Of a DNA stretch of 64,000 bases, positions 8,457 through 16,154 are shown in pieces. The first letter of the stretch is position 1. The number at the start of each line of letters is the position of its first letter. Under the pieces are notes generated by a model, which was given only the letters and a program-made list of their open reading frames with translations, was not told the DNA's origin and did not search any database. Both the position numbers and the translations under genes were made by a program. The stretch is from Gammaproteobacteria bacterium (GTDB lineage: Bacteria; Pseudomonadota; Gammaproteobacteria; Pseudomonadales; Pseudohongiellaceae), in NCBI GenBank assembly GCA_002706685.1, contig PALV01000015.1, positions 1-64,000 of the forward strand, written 5' to 3'.

Positions 8457-9401
8457 ATGTCCAGTCTTCCCGACTACACGCTTCGGTTCATGCAGTACCT
8501 GGACTTGATGCTGCTGTTCGGATTGCCGCTATTCGCGTGGTACGGTCCGGCCGCCTCAACGACCAGCGGCGATAAGCACCCACCCCTGCCCAGATGGGCC
8601 TTGACCCAGTGGCTCCTGATCTGTGGGGTGCTCGGCTTGGCGCTGGCGGGCATTGAGATTGTGCGCAGCACGGCTGGCATCATGGGGGTCGCGGTTTCCG
8701 ATCTGGCGCGGGACGACTTGGCCTGGTATCTGTTCGACACCCCCGCTGGGCGCGCCGGGCTGACGCGAGCATTCCTGCTGGTTCTGCTGCTTGCTGTACT
8801 CGGCTGGCAGTCGCAGCGCGCCGAGCGCCCATTCCCCATTCGGCGAGTGACCCTACTGGCCGGCGTGGCGCTGGTCAGCCTGGCGTGGAATGGACATGCT
8901 GCCAGTGGCGAGGGTGTGAGTGGTACGGTGCGGCTGGTGGCTGGTATGGCGCACCTGCTCGCTGCCGGCGGCTGGATCGGGGCCATCTTCGCCTTGCTGA
9001 TTTTGTTCGTTCGTCACGGCAAGCCCGCCGCGGGTGAGGGCTTGCACATGCTGTGGCGGGCACTGCACACCTTTTCGCGGCCGGGCACGGTCTTCGTCGG
9101 CGTCCTGGTGGTGACCGGCATCTTACACTACGGGGATCTGGTCGGCTGGTCCATCGCACCGCTGTTCCACAGCCGGCACGGCAACCTGATGCTGCTCAAG
9201 CTGGCGCTGTTCGCTGCGATGCTGGGCCTCGCCGCCTTGCATCGCTGGTGGTTGGTGCCCCGGCTCGAACGTGACATCCATACCGGCGTCCCTTCGCACT
9301 CTGCACAGCACCTGCGACTGAGTGTGACCATTGAGGCAACGATCGCGCTCCTGATTCTGGTAAGCGTAGCGGTACTCGGCACCCTCAGCCCTCATGGATG
9401 A
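8457..9401 (+). CDS. copD: CopD-family inner-membrane copper resistance protein
   Basis: A 314-residue polytopic protein with about eight hydrophobic segments and the CopD/PcoD features: WNGHAASGEG, GMAHLLAAGGWIGAIF with His and Gly in a membrane helix, LHTFSRPGTVFVGVLVVTGILH, and LMLLKLALFAAMLGLAALHRWWLVPRL. Works with CopC, proposed to move copper across the inner membrane. Last gene of the copper run; the 136 bases to the convergent SRAP gene show no clear terminator. Confidence 0.88.
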   Translation: MSSLPDYTLRFMQYLDLMLLFGLPLFAWYGPAASTTSGDKHPPLPRWALTQWLLICGVLGLALAGIEIVRSTAGIMGVAVSDLARDDLAWYLFDTPAGRAGLTRAFLLVLLLAVLGWQSQRAERPFPIRRVTLLAGVALVSLAWNGHAASGEGVSGTVRLVAGMAHLLAAGGWIGAIFALLILFVRHGKPAAGEGLHMLWRALHTFSRPGTVFVGVLVVTGILHYGDLVGWSIAPLFHSRHGNLMLLKLALFAAMLGLAALHRWWLVPRLERDIHTGVPSHSAQHLRLSVTIEATIALLILVSVAVLGTLSPHG

Positions 9402-9537
9402 CAACACTTGGAGGCCAACAGGTGGACAACAACCAACCAGGGACTTCGTGCTGACCTTACCCCCAAATTTACAACCATGACCATGTTGAGATTTCCAGTA
9501 ATTGTATTTACCGGAATTAGTCTGCCCTTGGGATCCC

Positions 9538-10224
9538 TTAGCCAGCCGTATCAGCCGGAATGACCCACGACTCACCGACAGCGTTCCACTTGCTTGGGCG
9601 CCCAATGGGCGTAATTCGCTCAGCTGTTCTGATGCGTGATTCCAACAAAGGATCAAATTGACTGACCTCAGAGTTGTCTTTATCCAGCCACGCATTCAGG
9701 ACATCAGGTTGATCAGTAGGCAGTATTAACGGGTGTGACTTTGGATGTACGTGTTGCCATTGCGGCACCGGGCCTAGCGTGATGATACTGGCGGCATATA
9801 CTGATTCGCCCGTGTCGCGGTGGACGTAATGTTTGTACAGCCCGCCGAAGGCAATCGCTGAGCCTTCCAGCTCTATCTTGTGATAGGTTTCACTATCTCC
9901 GAGCCCTTCCACAAATGCGCTGGCAGGAATAATACAGCGACCATTTCTGTACGGGTGATAGGCCAGCGAACCCTTGGCGTTCAGTTTATCCCAGCGGCTG
10001 TTGAAGGTGGCATATTGGTAGTTGGGTTTGAGCGTGTTTGCATCCAGCAGTAGCCACCAAATGGCGTCTGTCAGTTGGTGTCCTTCTTGCCCATCTATAA
10101 CAATCGAAATCGTTGAGCCGGGCGCCGCATCGGGCGTGAACCGGAATGACCCGAGTTGTACACCGAGCACGTCGAGAAGTGCTCGTACTTCAGGGGAGTC
10201 AATGACGTTGAAACGCCCACACAT
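9538..10224 (-). CDS. SOS response-associated peptidase (SRAP, YedK/HMCES family)
   Basis: A 228-residue protein. The start is fixed by the catalytic Cys2 (MCGRF) that must be exposed after Met removal, and by AAGGA upstream of ATG 10224. Other active-site positions are visible: Asn75 in TFNSRWD, Glu106 in PASAFVEG, and His160 in the QHVHPKSHPLIL segment. SRAP proteins form a stable thiazolidine crosslink with abasic sites in single-stranded DNA. It lies beside a LexA box and a umuDC relic, suggesting an SOS-linked mobile segment. Confidence 0.88.
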   Translation of the reverse strand: MCGRFNVIDSPEVRALLDVLGVQLGSFRFTPDAAPGSTISIVIDGQEGHQLTDAIWWLLLDANTLKPNYQYATFNSRWDKLNAKGSLAYHPYRNGRCIIPASAFVEGLGDSETYHKIELEGSAIAFGGLYKHYVHRDTGESVYAASIITLGPVPQWQHVHPKSHPLILPTDQPDVLNAWLDKDNSEVSQFDPLLESRIRTAERITPIGRPSKWNAVGESWVIPADTAG

Positions 10225-10374
10225 GCTTATAATTCCTTGCAAAATTCTAACGACCGCTGACTGAAGCTGGATTTCACTCCGCATTGACCAGGCCGATGTG
10301 AATCGCCAAGCAGTGCACCAAAGCGGTAATTGGTTAGCCCGAAAGCCAGCGCCAGAATACACTAACAAATCTGA

Positions 10375-10812
10375 TCAGTTTCTCTTGAAGGGTGCACCGC
10401 GAAATCGAGCCTCGACAACGTCGACCAGATATTCTCTCACGTATATAAGACCACCCAGTCCTTTTTCTGCAGCCCAGTCAATGGGCGTCCTGTTATCAAA
10501 GGCCTTATTCTTCTTCGACATCCACGTGTATGCCAGATCACTGTTGTCTGGGTACAGCAAGCGTACGTTCTTGTGAATGGAAAGCAGCAGTGATGCCCGG
10601 CTGAGAGGCTCGCCGGCCTGGAGAGGGTGGCCAGCCCTATACTGAAGAAGTTGTTCCGGAGTTGCGTCAGGCAGACCTAGTAGCGAGAACCGTACTTCCT
10701 CATCCAGGCCCCAGTGATCGAACAATGCCATCACCATCTGTGTCAGAGCATCGCGCTCCTGTGGAGACGGGTTTGGGGCTGGCTGATTGTTGATATCGTT
10801 CAGTTCCGTCAT
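10375..10812 (-). CDS. MbcA/ParS/Xre-type antitoxin (orphan)
   Basis: A 145-residue protein whose C-terminal half has the Xre/MbcA/ParS toxin-binding pattern: SRASLLLSIHKNVRLLYPDNSDLAYTW, then KNKAFDNRTPIDW and a final GLIYVREYLVDVVEARF helix. The family normally sits directly upstream of a RES-domain NAD-degrading toxin gene. Here the next gene is the SRAP gene, about 150 bp away, and no RES protein is found in the window. It diverges from the umuD relic and shares its 72-bp promoter region, which holds a LexA box. Confidence 0.7.
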   Translation of the reverse strand: MTELNDINNQPAPNPSPQERDALTQMVMALFDHWGLDEEVRFSLLGLPDATPEQLLQYRAGHPLQAGEPLSRASLLLSIHKNVRLLYPDNSDLAYTWMSKKNKAFDNRTPIDWAAEKGLGGLIYVREYLVDVVEARFRGAPFKRN

Positions 10813-10853
10813 TTCGAAAAATATCTTGTCAGGCGCTCAATTCGGTCACTGTG

Positions 10854-10869
10854 CTGTGTATTTATACAG
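10854..10869. promoter_or_regulatory. LexA (SOS) box
   Basis: CTGTGTATTTATACAG is a perfect CTGT-N8-ACAG SOS box. It lies 16 bp upstream of the first codon of the umuD relic and 42 bp upstream of the divergent MbcA/ParS-type antitoxin gene, so it could control either direction. Confidence 0.8.
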
Positions 10870-10884
10870 TTTCCTGATTCGATT

Positions 10885-11252
10885 ATGCAAGCCAAATTAC
10901 TCGGTTACAGCGCAGTCCTGCCTGTTCGATTACGAATTCCGTTGTTCTTGGAACGGGTGCAGGTCGGGTTCCCGTCATCTGCCCGGGATTATGATGAGAA
11001 AACCCTGGACTTAAATGAGTAATGCATCGACATCACGCGGCAACGTTTTTAGTCCGTGTTGATGGGAGCTCCATGATAGATGCCGAGATTCCACCTGGTG
11101 ACGTCTTGTTGGTGGATAGATCATTGAATGCCAAACATGACGATATTATGGTCGCATCAATGGATGGTGAATTCACTGTGAAGACACTGGTCGCCCGGCC
11201 CCGCATTGCGCTGGTGGACTGCAACAACATCAATCGTAGCCCAAAGTCTTGA
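10885..11252 (+). pseudogene. umuD: umuD, frameshifted and with a nonsense codon
   Basis: The UmuD reading runs from ATG 10885 (FLERVQVGFPSSARDYDEKTLDLNE) to a TAA where UmuD normally has Tyr. The next codons lose one base and continue in another frame (AATFLVRVDGSSMIDAEIPPGDVLLVDRSL...GEFTVKTLV). The cleavage region and the Ser (GSSMID) and Lys (VKTL) of the autoprotease dyad survive, split over two frames. The C terminus stops at 11252, where it is fused to the umuC remnant. It cannot make full-length UmuD. Confidence 0.85.
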
Positions 11253-11871
11253 GAGCCAATTTATCGGCGATGCTGGAAAGAACGATTAGCGAATTACGAG
11301 GTGTCAGCTGCCTTGCACTTGAGGATGTCGAACAGTCAAAAAAGCAGATCATCTGCTCGCGAAGTTTTGGCGTGCGCATCACCGGAATCACACAGATGCG
11401 AGAGGCGGTCCGCCTGTATGTCGCCAGAGCCGCCAAAAGCTCAGGGCAGAAGGTCAGCTTGCCGGTTATCTGAGTGTGTTTATCCGCACCGGTGGCTTTA
11501 ACCAGAATGAACCCAATTACAGCAACTCATCAGCAATCCGGCTCACACCGTCAACAAACGACATCCGCATTATTTCGCGTCATGCCATGCGACTACTCGA
11601 CGCCATCTGGCGGGATGGATATCGATACGCCAAAGCTGGAGTGGAACGACAGGACATTACCGAAGAGGGCATTCAGCAATCGGACCTGTTTGCTCAGTCA
11701 GTATCTGACGATAAAAGTGCTGCTGTTATGACTTTGATGGATACCATCGACGCCAAGGTTGGTAAGGTCTGGTTGGCAGGGCAGGGGACCAAGCATGCGT
11801 GGACTATGACTAGGGAGCGTTTGTCGCCGCGATATACGACGGCAGGGGGTGAGTTGCCGTTGGTACGTTGA
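11253..11871 (+). pseudogene. umuC: umuC, C-terminal remnant with a frameshift
   Basis: Only the C-terminal third of the DNA polymerase V subunit remains: MLERTISELRGVSCLALEDV, KKQIICSRSFG, then, after a frame change near 11430, KLRAEGQ, SVFIRT, LDAIWRDGYRYAKAGV and the ending LSPRYTTAGGELPLVR. The polymerase palm with its catalytic acidic residues has been deleted, probably in the same event that removed the end of umuD. Non-functional. Confidence 0.85.
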
Positions 11872-12228
11872 GTGGAGGAGGTGGTCTTTGATGAGCTCTG
11901 AAAATTAGGCGTTTTGATGAAGGTTAGTTCCAAGGGTCAATAATCTTGGTCAGTTATGAATGGCCAATAATGTTCAAACACTGAGAAACCACGATAAGCA
12001 ATCAATACTAAGCTATCGAGGCAATTGCCTTTACAAAAGTTTTGCTATAAAACAAAGTCTGTTATGCGCGGCGGCATATTGATCCATTTATCCGTGCCCG
12101 CTGGCATCAAGCTAGTCTGCGGCGGACCATTTAGTGCTATTTGCCATCAAGGAGAGTTTGGCGAGTCGCGTAATGTTGATTAATCGTGCTGAATTGTTTT
12201 TTGATCACGCAAGCACACAGATATAATG
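11872..12228. other. Gene-free stretch upstream of the cassette array
   Basis: Between the umuC relic and the first cassette junction (G at 12228) I see no gene. In a complete integron this place would hold attI and a divergent intI; no integrase frame exists here. A GTTATGC at 12061 resembles an R'' box but has no partner R' box, so I do not call a site there. Confidence 0.4.
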
Positions 12229-12243
12229 TTAGTGGGCTAATCC

Positions 12244-12579
12244 ATGATTCGAGCGTTGGTACATATTTCGGGTTTATCTTTGGCAGTGTTGTCCGCTATT
12301 TGGTGTGTCGTTGATTTCAACTTTATATCGGCGTCGGCTTTATTAACAGCATTATTCGGCTACGGTACTTTTGTCATGAAAGAGAAAGTAAAAGGTCGTG
12401 GGGGTAACGCCATAACCACAGGAAAAGGTTCGTCTTTTGAAATGGAGAATTATGGCCAGGTAGAAGGTGGCGAAGGCGGTTCTGGTGGTAATGGCGGAGA
12501 CGCTATTCATGTTACGGAGGGCGTCAAAATCAACATCACTAACCGTGGCACAATCAAAGGCGGTAACGCTGGTAAATAG
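12244..12579 (+). CDS. Cassette 1: small membrane protein with Gly-rich tail
   Basis: A 111-residue protein of unknown function. Two hydrophobic segments (about 5-22 and 27-43) are followed by a soluble tail rich in Gly and Asn (GRGGNAI, GGEGGSGGNGGDAIHV, NRGTIKGGNAGK). The tail has a strand-like alternation that may form a small beta-roll. It is the only gene in cassette 1, starts 15 bp after the cassette junction and lacks a strong ribosome site, as is common in cassettes. Confidence 0.6.
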   Translation: MIRALVHISGLSLAVLSAIWCVVDFNFISASALLTALFGYGTFVMKEKVKGRGGNAITTGKGSSFEMENYGQVEGGEGGSGGNGGDAIHVTEGVKINITNRGTIKGGNAGK

Positions 12580-12594
12580 TATGGTATGCAAGCC

Positions 12595-12688
12595 CACTAA
12601 CAAGCGACATGTTGTCGCAGCGCGAAAATTCCGCGCTGCTGGGACGGCTTGCGCGTTGCTTCAGCCGCCCCAAATGCGGACGTTAGCA
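12595..12688 (+). other. attC site of cassette 1
   Basis: R' CACTAAC at 12595-12601 and R'' GTTAGCA at 12682-12688, 94 bp in all. The interior has inverted-repeat character, including GCGCG/CGCGC segments. Crossover is expected between G12682 and T12683. Confidence 0.8.
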
Positions 12689-12701
12689 CCAAAGGTAGAC
12701 C

Positions 12702-13523
12702 ATGAAATTGGCAGCTAGAACTATTACAGCTCTGGGTCGAATCGTTACTGGGGATGAGATGATCTCAAGGTACCGTAGTGGCCCTGATTTAGTTCGCTTG
12801 TTCAATGATTATGGTTCTGACGATGTTTATGGTCAGGGCTTTCCCTCTAGATGGCAGTACGCCGAGGAAAAGTTACGAGAGCTAAACGGCACAGAGGCAT
12901 TGGTCGCACTCATTTGTGAGGTATTGGACCCGCGTGAGTTTATGGGCTGTGATAAAGAACCAGAACCTGCGGTTGACTACCTCAACAAACGCTTATCCTA
13001 TGACGGCTATGAGGTGGTTCTGGAAAGTGGACTGGCCAAAATTCGAAATCTAAAAGGGGTTCAGGTAAAGGCAATTCATCCCTTCGAAGGCTCGAAAGAG
13101 CATGCTCACCTGTTCATCGATGAGCAAATCAAGAAGTCAGAAAAGAAGATCCAGGAGGAAGACTATGATGGCGCAATCACCAATGCGCGATCCCTCCTAG
13201 AGGCGGTACTGAAAGAGGTTGAGGATAAGCTAGATAGTGAGGCACCTCGATATGACGGCGATCTGCCAAAATTATATAAACGTGTGCAAAAACTGCTGAA
13301 CTTGGACCCAAATCGGCCAGACATTGATCAACCGCTCAGGCAGGTGCTTTCTGGCTTAGTGAATATCATCCAAGGCCTTTCGGGGTTGAGCAACAAAATG
13401 GGCGACCGACATGCACGATCATACCGGCCTTCAAGACATCATGCGCTGTTGATCTGTAACGCGGCAAAAACTGTGTCGAACTTTATATTTGATACTTACA
13501 GCTATCAGCACGCTAAAAAGTAG
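12702..13523 (+). CDS. Cassette 2: Abi-C (abortive infection) family protein
   Basis: A 273-residue protein. The C-terminal half has the Abi_C pattern: DYDGAITNARSLLEAVLKEV (about 152-171), LPKLYKRVQKLLNL, VLSGLVNIIQGLSGLSNKMGDRH and HALLICNAAKTVSNFIFD. The N-terminal half (WQYAEEKLRELNG, PAVDYLNKRLSYDGYEV) resembles N-terminal domains seen on similar abortive-infection proteins. Abi_C domains are HEPN-like and often carry LRNKxGDxH; here it is LSNKMGDRH, with Ser230 in place of Arg and His237 kept. AGG lies about 8 bases upstream of ATG 12702. Probable phage defence. Confidence 0.7.
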   Translation: MKLAARTITALGRIVTGDEMISRYRSGPDLVRLFNDYGSDDVYGQGFPSRWQYAEEKLRELNGTEALVALICEVLDPREFMGCDKEPEPAVDYLNKRLSYDGYEVVLESGLAKIRNLKGVQVKAIHPFEGSKEHAHLFIDEQIKKSEKKIQEEDYDGAITNARSLLEAVLKEVEDKLDSEAPRYDGDLPKLYKRVQKLLNLDPNRPDIDQPLRQVLSGLVNIIQGLSGLSNKMGDRHARSYRPSRHHALLICNAAKTVSNFIFDTYSYQHAKK

Positions 13524-13601
13524 TGCTAACAATACGCGTCACGCGGACGCCCTTTACGCCGCTTCGCTCTGTAAAGGCCGCCGGTGCGCTTCGCGTTAGC
13601 C
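13524..13601 (+). other. attC site of cassette 2
   Basis: R' TGCTAAC at 13524-13530 and R'' GTTAGCC at 13595-13601, 78 bp. R' is exactly complementary to the first bases of cassette 2 (GTTAGCA). The centre has a CTTTAC/GTAAAG stem with a GC-rich tip. Confidence 0.88.
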
Positions 13602-13607
13602 AATATT

Positions 13608-14006
13608 ATGAAATCTATTTTCACTAAAATTATCCGGATGGAAGAGCGCGCTCACGTGGTGTGGAATTCGAATCGCATCATAGCCATTCTTGATATTTGC
13701 CCGATTAACCCTGGTCACCTACTTGTCATTCCCTATGAGGAGGTGTCGGATATTGATGACCTAACTGATGAGCGCTATCACGAGTTATGGAGAGCTGTAA
13801 AACACCTTCGCCGTGCGTTGCAGAGCGCGTTCGGCGCGCCGAAAGTTGGCATAGCGGTTGAGGGCTTCGGCGTCGATCACGCCCATATTCACTTAGTCCC
13901 CGTATACTCCGGAAACGAGCTAAACCCCGAGCGAGCCAAGCCAGCCAGCGTAAAGGATCTTGATTTAGTTCATAAAAAAATTCTGGCGGCGATCCAAAAT
14001 GGCTAA
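13608..14006 (+). CDS. Cassette 3: HIT-family hydrolase
   Basis: A 132-residue histidine-triad protein. The active-site motif HAHIHLVP is present near residue 95, and the N-terminal part has the usual PINPGHLLVIPYEE segment. HIT proteins hydrolyse or transfer nucleotides bound to small groups; the substrate here is unknown. The start is put at ATG 13608, inside the cassette, as an upstream in-frame ATG at 13584 lies within the preceding attC. The stop codon TAA lies inside the R' box of this cassette. Confidence 0.85.
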   Translation: MKSIFTKIIRMEERAHVVWNSNRIIAILDICPINPGHLLVIPYEEVSDIDDLTDERYHELWRAVKHLRRALQSAFGAPKVGIAVEGFGVDHAHIHLVPVYSGNELNPERAKPASVKDLDLVHKKILAAIQNG

Positions 14007-14110
14007 CAAACACAGCCAGTGCGACATTTATTCCGGCGCTCGTTTTGTGCCAGAAAAAGCCTGGCACAAAACAATCACCTACATAAATGCGCCTGCTGTG
14101 GGCGTTAGGG
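14001..14110 (+). other. attC site of cassette 3
   Basis: R' GGCTAAC at 14001-14007 and R'' GTTAGGG at 14104-14110, 110 bp. R' is complementary to the cassette start GTTAGCC. The central part has a GCCAGG-like arm pair (TTGTGCCAG...CTGGCACAA at about 14045-14071), which gives a strong hairpin. Confidence 0.85.
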
Positions 14111-14515
14111 TTCTGTACGTAGGTAATCGCCAGCCGTCATTGCGATTTCCGGGAACATCTGGATCAGCTTTTTATCGCCTGTGATCAGTTTAAGGTCCAG
14201 CGATTTTGCCAGAGATACAAACTCGCAGTCATAGGCTGAACTGCCGCTCTCGGATGCAAGGGCAAGGACATCCGTAGAGTTGACGGAGTATTCGTTTTCA
14301 GCAAGCTGTTGCTCCGCCTGCGATTGCATAGCGATACCGGTGCTCAAATCAATAATGCCTTTTCTGACATACAATGCCAGTACGTTCCGGAATTCGCTTC
14401 GCCATAACAAAGGTGCAGCCCAGTGGGGATCTTTGTGCAACAACGAGACTACATCATTGGTTTGTGCAGTCGGCAAATACAGATATGCGATGGTGTTGGT
14501 GTCCGCTACAATCAT
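14105..14515 (-). CDS. vapC: Cassette 4: VapC-type PIN-domain toxin
   Basis: A 136-residue PIN-domain ribonuclease with the acidic metal-binding set visible: Asp5 (VADTN), Glu41 (RSEFRN), Asp96 (SAYDCEF) and Asp114 (ITGDKKL). It is read against the cassette direction. Its start ATG overlaps the VapB stop (ATGA). Its stop codon TAA is the complement of the TTA at the very start of the cassette, so the reading frame ends exactly at the recombination boundary. Confidence 0.88.
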   Translation of the reverse strand: MIVADTNTIAYLYLPTAQTNDVVSLLHKDPHWAAPLLWRSEFRNVLALYVRKGIIDLSTGIAMQSQAEQQLAENEYSVNSTDVLALASESGSSAYDCEFVSLAKSLDLKLITGDKKLIQMFPEIAMTAGDYLRTEP

Positions 14516-14751
14516 TCTCTGCCCGGGTTTTTGGCTGCTGTGATTTCGTCAGTATCCAGTCTGACTGCCACGCGGCGGCGCAACTCGCCTGCTCTGTTGG
14601 CAAGCTCATCCGCAGAGAGCCGAGTTGGTTTATATGTCTTTTCCAGGCAATGAATCAGTTCGCTATTGACGCTTCTGTGGTGCGCATTGGCGGCCTGCTT
14701 CAGATGCTCGTAAAGATCATCAGGTATGTTTTTAAAGGTGACGGTGGCCAT
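14512..14751 (-). CDS. vapB: Cassette 4: VapB/FitA-type ribbon-helix-helix antitoxin
   Basis: A 79-residue protein from ATG 14751. The N terminus MATVTFKNIPDDLYEHLKQAA..HHRSVNSELIHCLE is a typical Arc-type ribbon-helix-helix DNA-binding unit. The C-terminal 35 residues should wrap the VapC toxin. The gene overlaps vapC by 4 bp. The operon carries its own promoter by necessity, since it faces against the array. Confidence 0.85.
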   Translation of the reverse strand: MATVTFKNIPDDLYEHLKQAANAHHRSVNSELIHCLEKTYKPTRLSADELANRAGELRRRVAVRLDTDEITAAKNPGRE

Positions 14752-14816
14752 GCTCAAGTCTCGTATGGTTCCAAAACGGTTTCATTATGGTTTTGGCTTG
14801 CTGGCTTGTCAATCCA

Positions 14817-14874
14817 CCCTAACCATCAATTCCACGCGACCAGCTGCGCTGGCGCGTGAATACGGGCGTTATGA
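14817..14874 (+). other. attC site of cassette 4
   Basis: A short, 58-bp site. R' CCCTAAC at 14817-14823 is complementary to the cassette start GTTAGGG, and R'' GTTATGA is at 14868-14874. The inner arms CCACGCG/CGCGTG surround CCAGCTGCGCTGG. Confidence 0.82.
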
Positions 14875-15241
14875 GGCCAGGACGTACCACGAAATTGTAG
14901 CCTTTGGATAAATTTGGGCAGAGGGCTGGTGCCAGTAGCAAGGAATTGGTAGCGTCAGACTTTGGTACTTACCAGTGCAGTTGATTGCGGTCGTTTTAGC
15001 GGCTTCGTTCAACGCAGCTGTTTGGTCGGCTAGCTTGGTGGGCAACAACAAGATAGGTGGCTCCGTTCTCAGTGCCGCCATCAAGTCAGGGAGTGAACAT
15101 GGATTCCGGTAGTTTCGTTCTCAGTGGGATTTACAAGTTCAGTGCGTACCTAAGCGCTGTCACACTTTTTCGTCGCTTCGTTTTGCCACTGGCTCCGCTG
15201 TTGCTCCGCAATGTGCGCTGTATTGGGCACCGAGCGCTGGC
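14875..15241. other. Cassette 5: no supported gene
   Basis: The body of cassette 5 has only short open frames without motifs or good start signals. A plus-strand frame from ATG 15099 (MDSGSFVLSGIYKFSAYL...) runs on through the attC, which argues against it. The segment may be regulatory, encode an RNA, or be a decayed gene. Confidence 0.5.
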
Positions 15242-15319
15242 CCATAACCAGTGGCACCACAGTGACCAATTTTCCGCTGCTTCGCAGCTCCAAACTGGCA
15301 CGTGTGCCAGGCGTTATGC
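15242..15319 (+). other. attC site of cassette 5
   Basis: R' CCATAAC at 15242-15248 and R'' GTTATGC at 15313-15319, 78 bp. Arms AGTGGCAC/GTGTGCCA and a central GCTGCTTCGCAGC hairpin tip support it. R' pairs with the cassette start (GTTATGA) with one mismatch. Confidence 0.75.
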
Positions 15320-15337
15320 ATTCGGGAGAGAATTAGA

Positions 15338-16150
15338 GTGAGTGCAGAAAACTACAACAAAATTCGGCGAATTTTATTTAGTACTGCTAACGATCGCAAA
15401 AAAGGATTTTCAGTTTCGTATGAATGGCTAGAGAAGACATACAAAAAACAACTCAGTCCGCAGGGTTATGCCGGTCTGTTAGCTGAGTTAAAATTCTACG
15501 AAAAAAACAAGAAAGAGTTCAATCTGACGGTTGCTGGAGATATGGGCGAACACGCAGACTTCAGCGGATCTATGGGGCAGGAAGTTTGCCGTTTTGACGT
15601 AACAACCAATCTTGCATATAAAAAGTATCAAGATTATGAGCCATTTTTCTCTGATGGGCCGAAATATAAAATTGTGGTGATGGACAAAGCCAGCAATGAA
15701 GTCTCAGACATTGTTTCGCTGGCGTTTGAGCAATGCAGTTGCGGTGGTTATAAAATACCTTTTTTGCTATTAATGGGTGAAAATTTCAATGATCGTGGAG
15801 AGTCGCAGTGGAGCAATGATCAGTTGGTGATGAAAATATGTACTTCTTGCAATGAATATGGAGAAGCAAGTAGGCATACGCACCACTTCCTTTATAGTCC
15901 TCAGGAGTACGTAAGTAATTTACCTGAAGAGATGGATAACAATGAAAGGCGGTCAAAAATCAATCAATATTGCTTGGGCGCATACAAATATTTCCGCAGG
16001 GAGTTTTGTGATGAGCTGATGGGGGTGGCAGGGCATGACTATAAAGTCACTGCCCCTGATGGAGGTGGTTATTGGACTTTCAATTTTCAATTTAAGAATC
16101 AAGTGGTCGGTGATTTCCTATTAGATGATATTGACTGCGGTTTGCTTTGA
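15338..16150 (+). CDS. Cassette 6: Cys-rich protein of unknown function
   Basis: A 270-residue protein that I do not recognise. GTG 15338 is chosen because GGGAGAG lies about 8 bases upstream and the codon is inside the cassette. The central part has CSCGG and, about 40 residues later, CTSC, a spacing that could bind zinc. The ending is rich in aromatic residues (GGGYWTFNFQFKNQVVGDFLL). The gene is AT-richer than the flagellar region. No membrane segment is seen. Confidence 0.65.
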   Translation: MSAENYNKIRRILFSTANDRKKGFSVSYEWLEKTYKKQLSPQGYAGLLAELKFYEKNKKEFNLTVAGDMGEHADFSGSMGQEVCRFDVTTNLAYKKYQDYEPFFSDGPKYKIVVMDKASNEVSDIVSLAFEQCSCGGYKIPFLLLMGENFNDRGESQWSNDQLVMKICTSCNEYGEASRHTHHFLYSPQEYVSNLPEEMDNNERRSKINQYCLGAYKYFRREFCDELMGVAGHDYKVTAPDGGGYWTFNFQFKNQVVGDFLLDDIDCGLL

Positions 16151-16154
16151 AAAT

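Noticed and set aside
12061..12228. Possible extra cassette starting at GTTATGC 12061
   Set aside because: No complementary GCATAAC box is found before 12228 and no attC-like interior is seen, so it is not called as a cassette.
15057..15341. 94-codon plus-strand frame in cassette 5
   Set aside because: It runs straight through the attC site and past the cassette boundary, has no ribosome site, and shows no motif.
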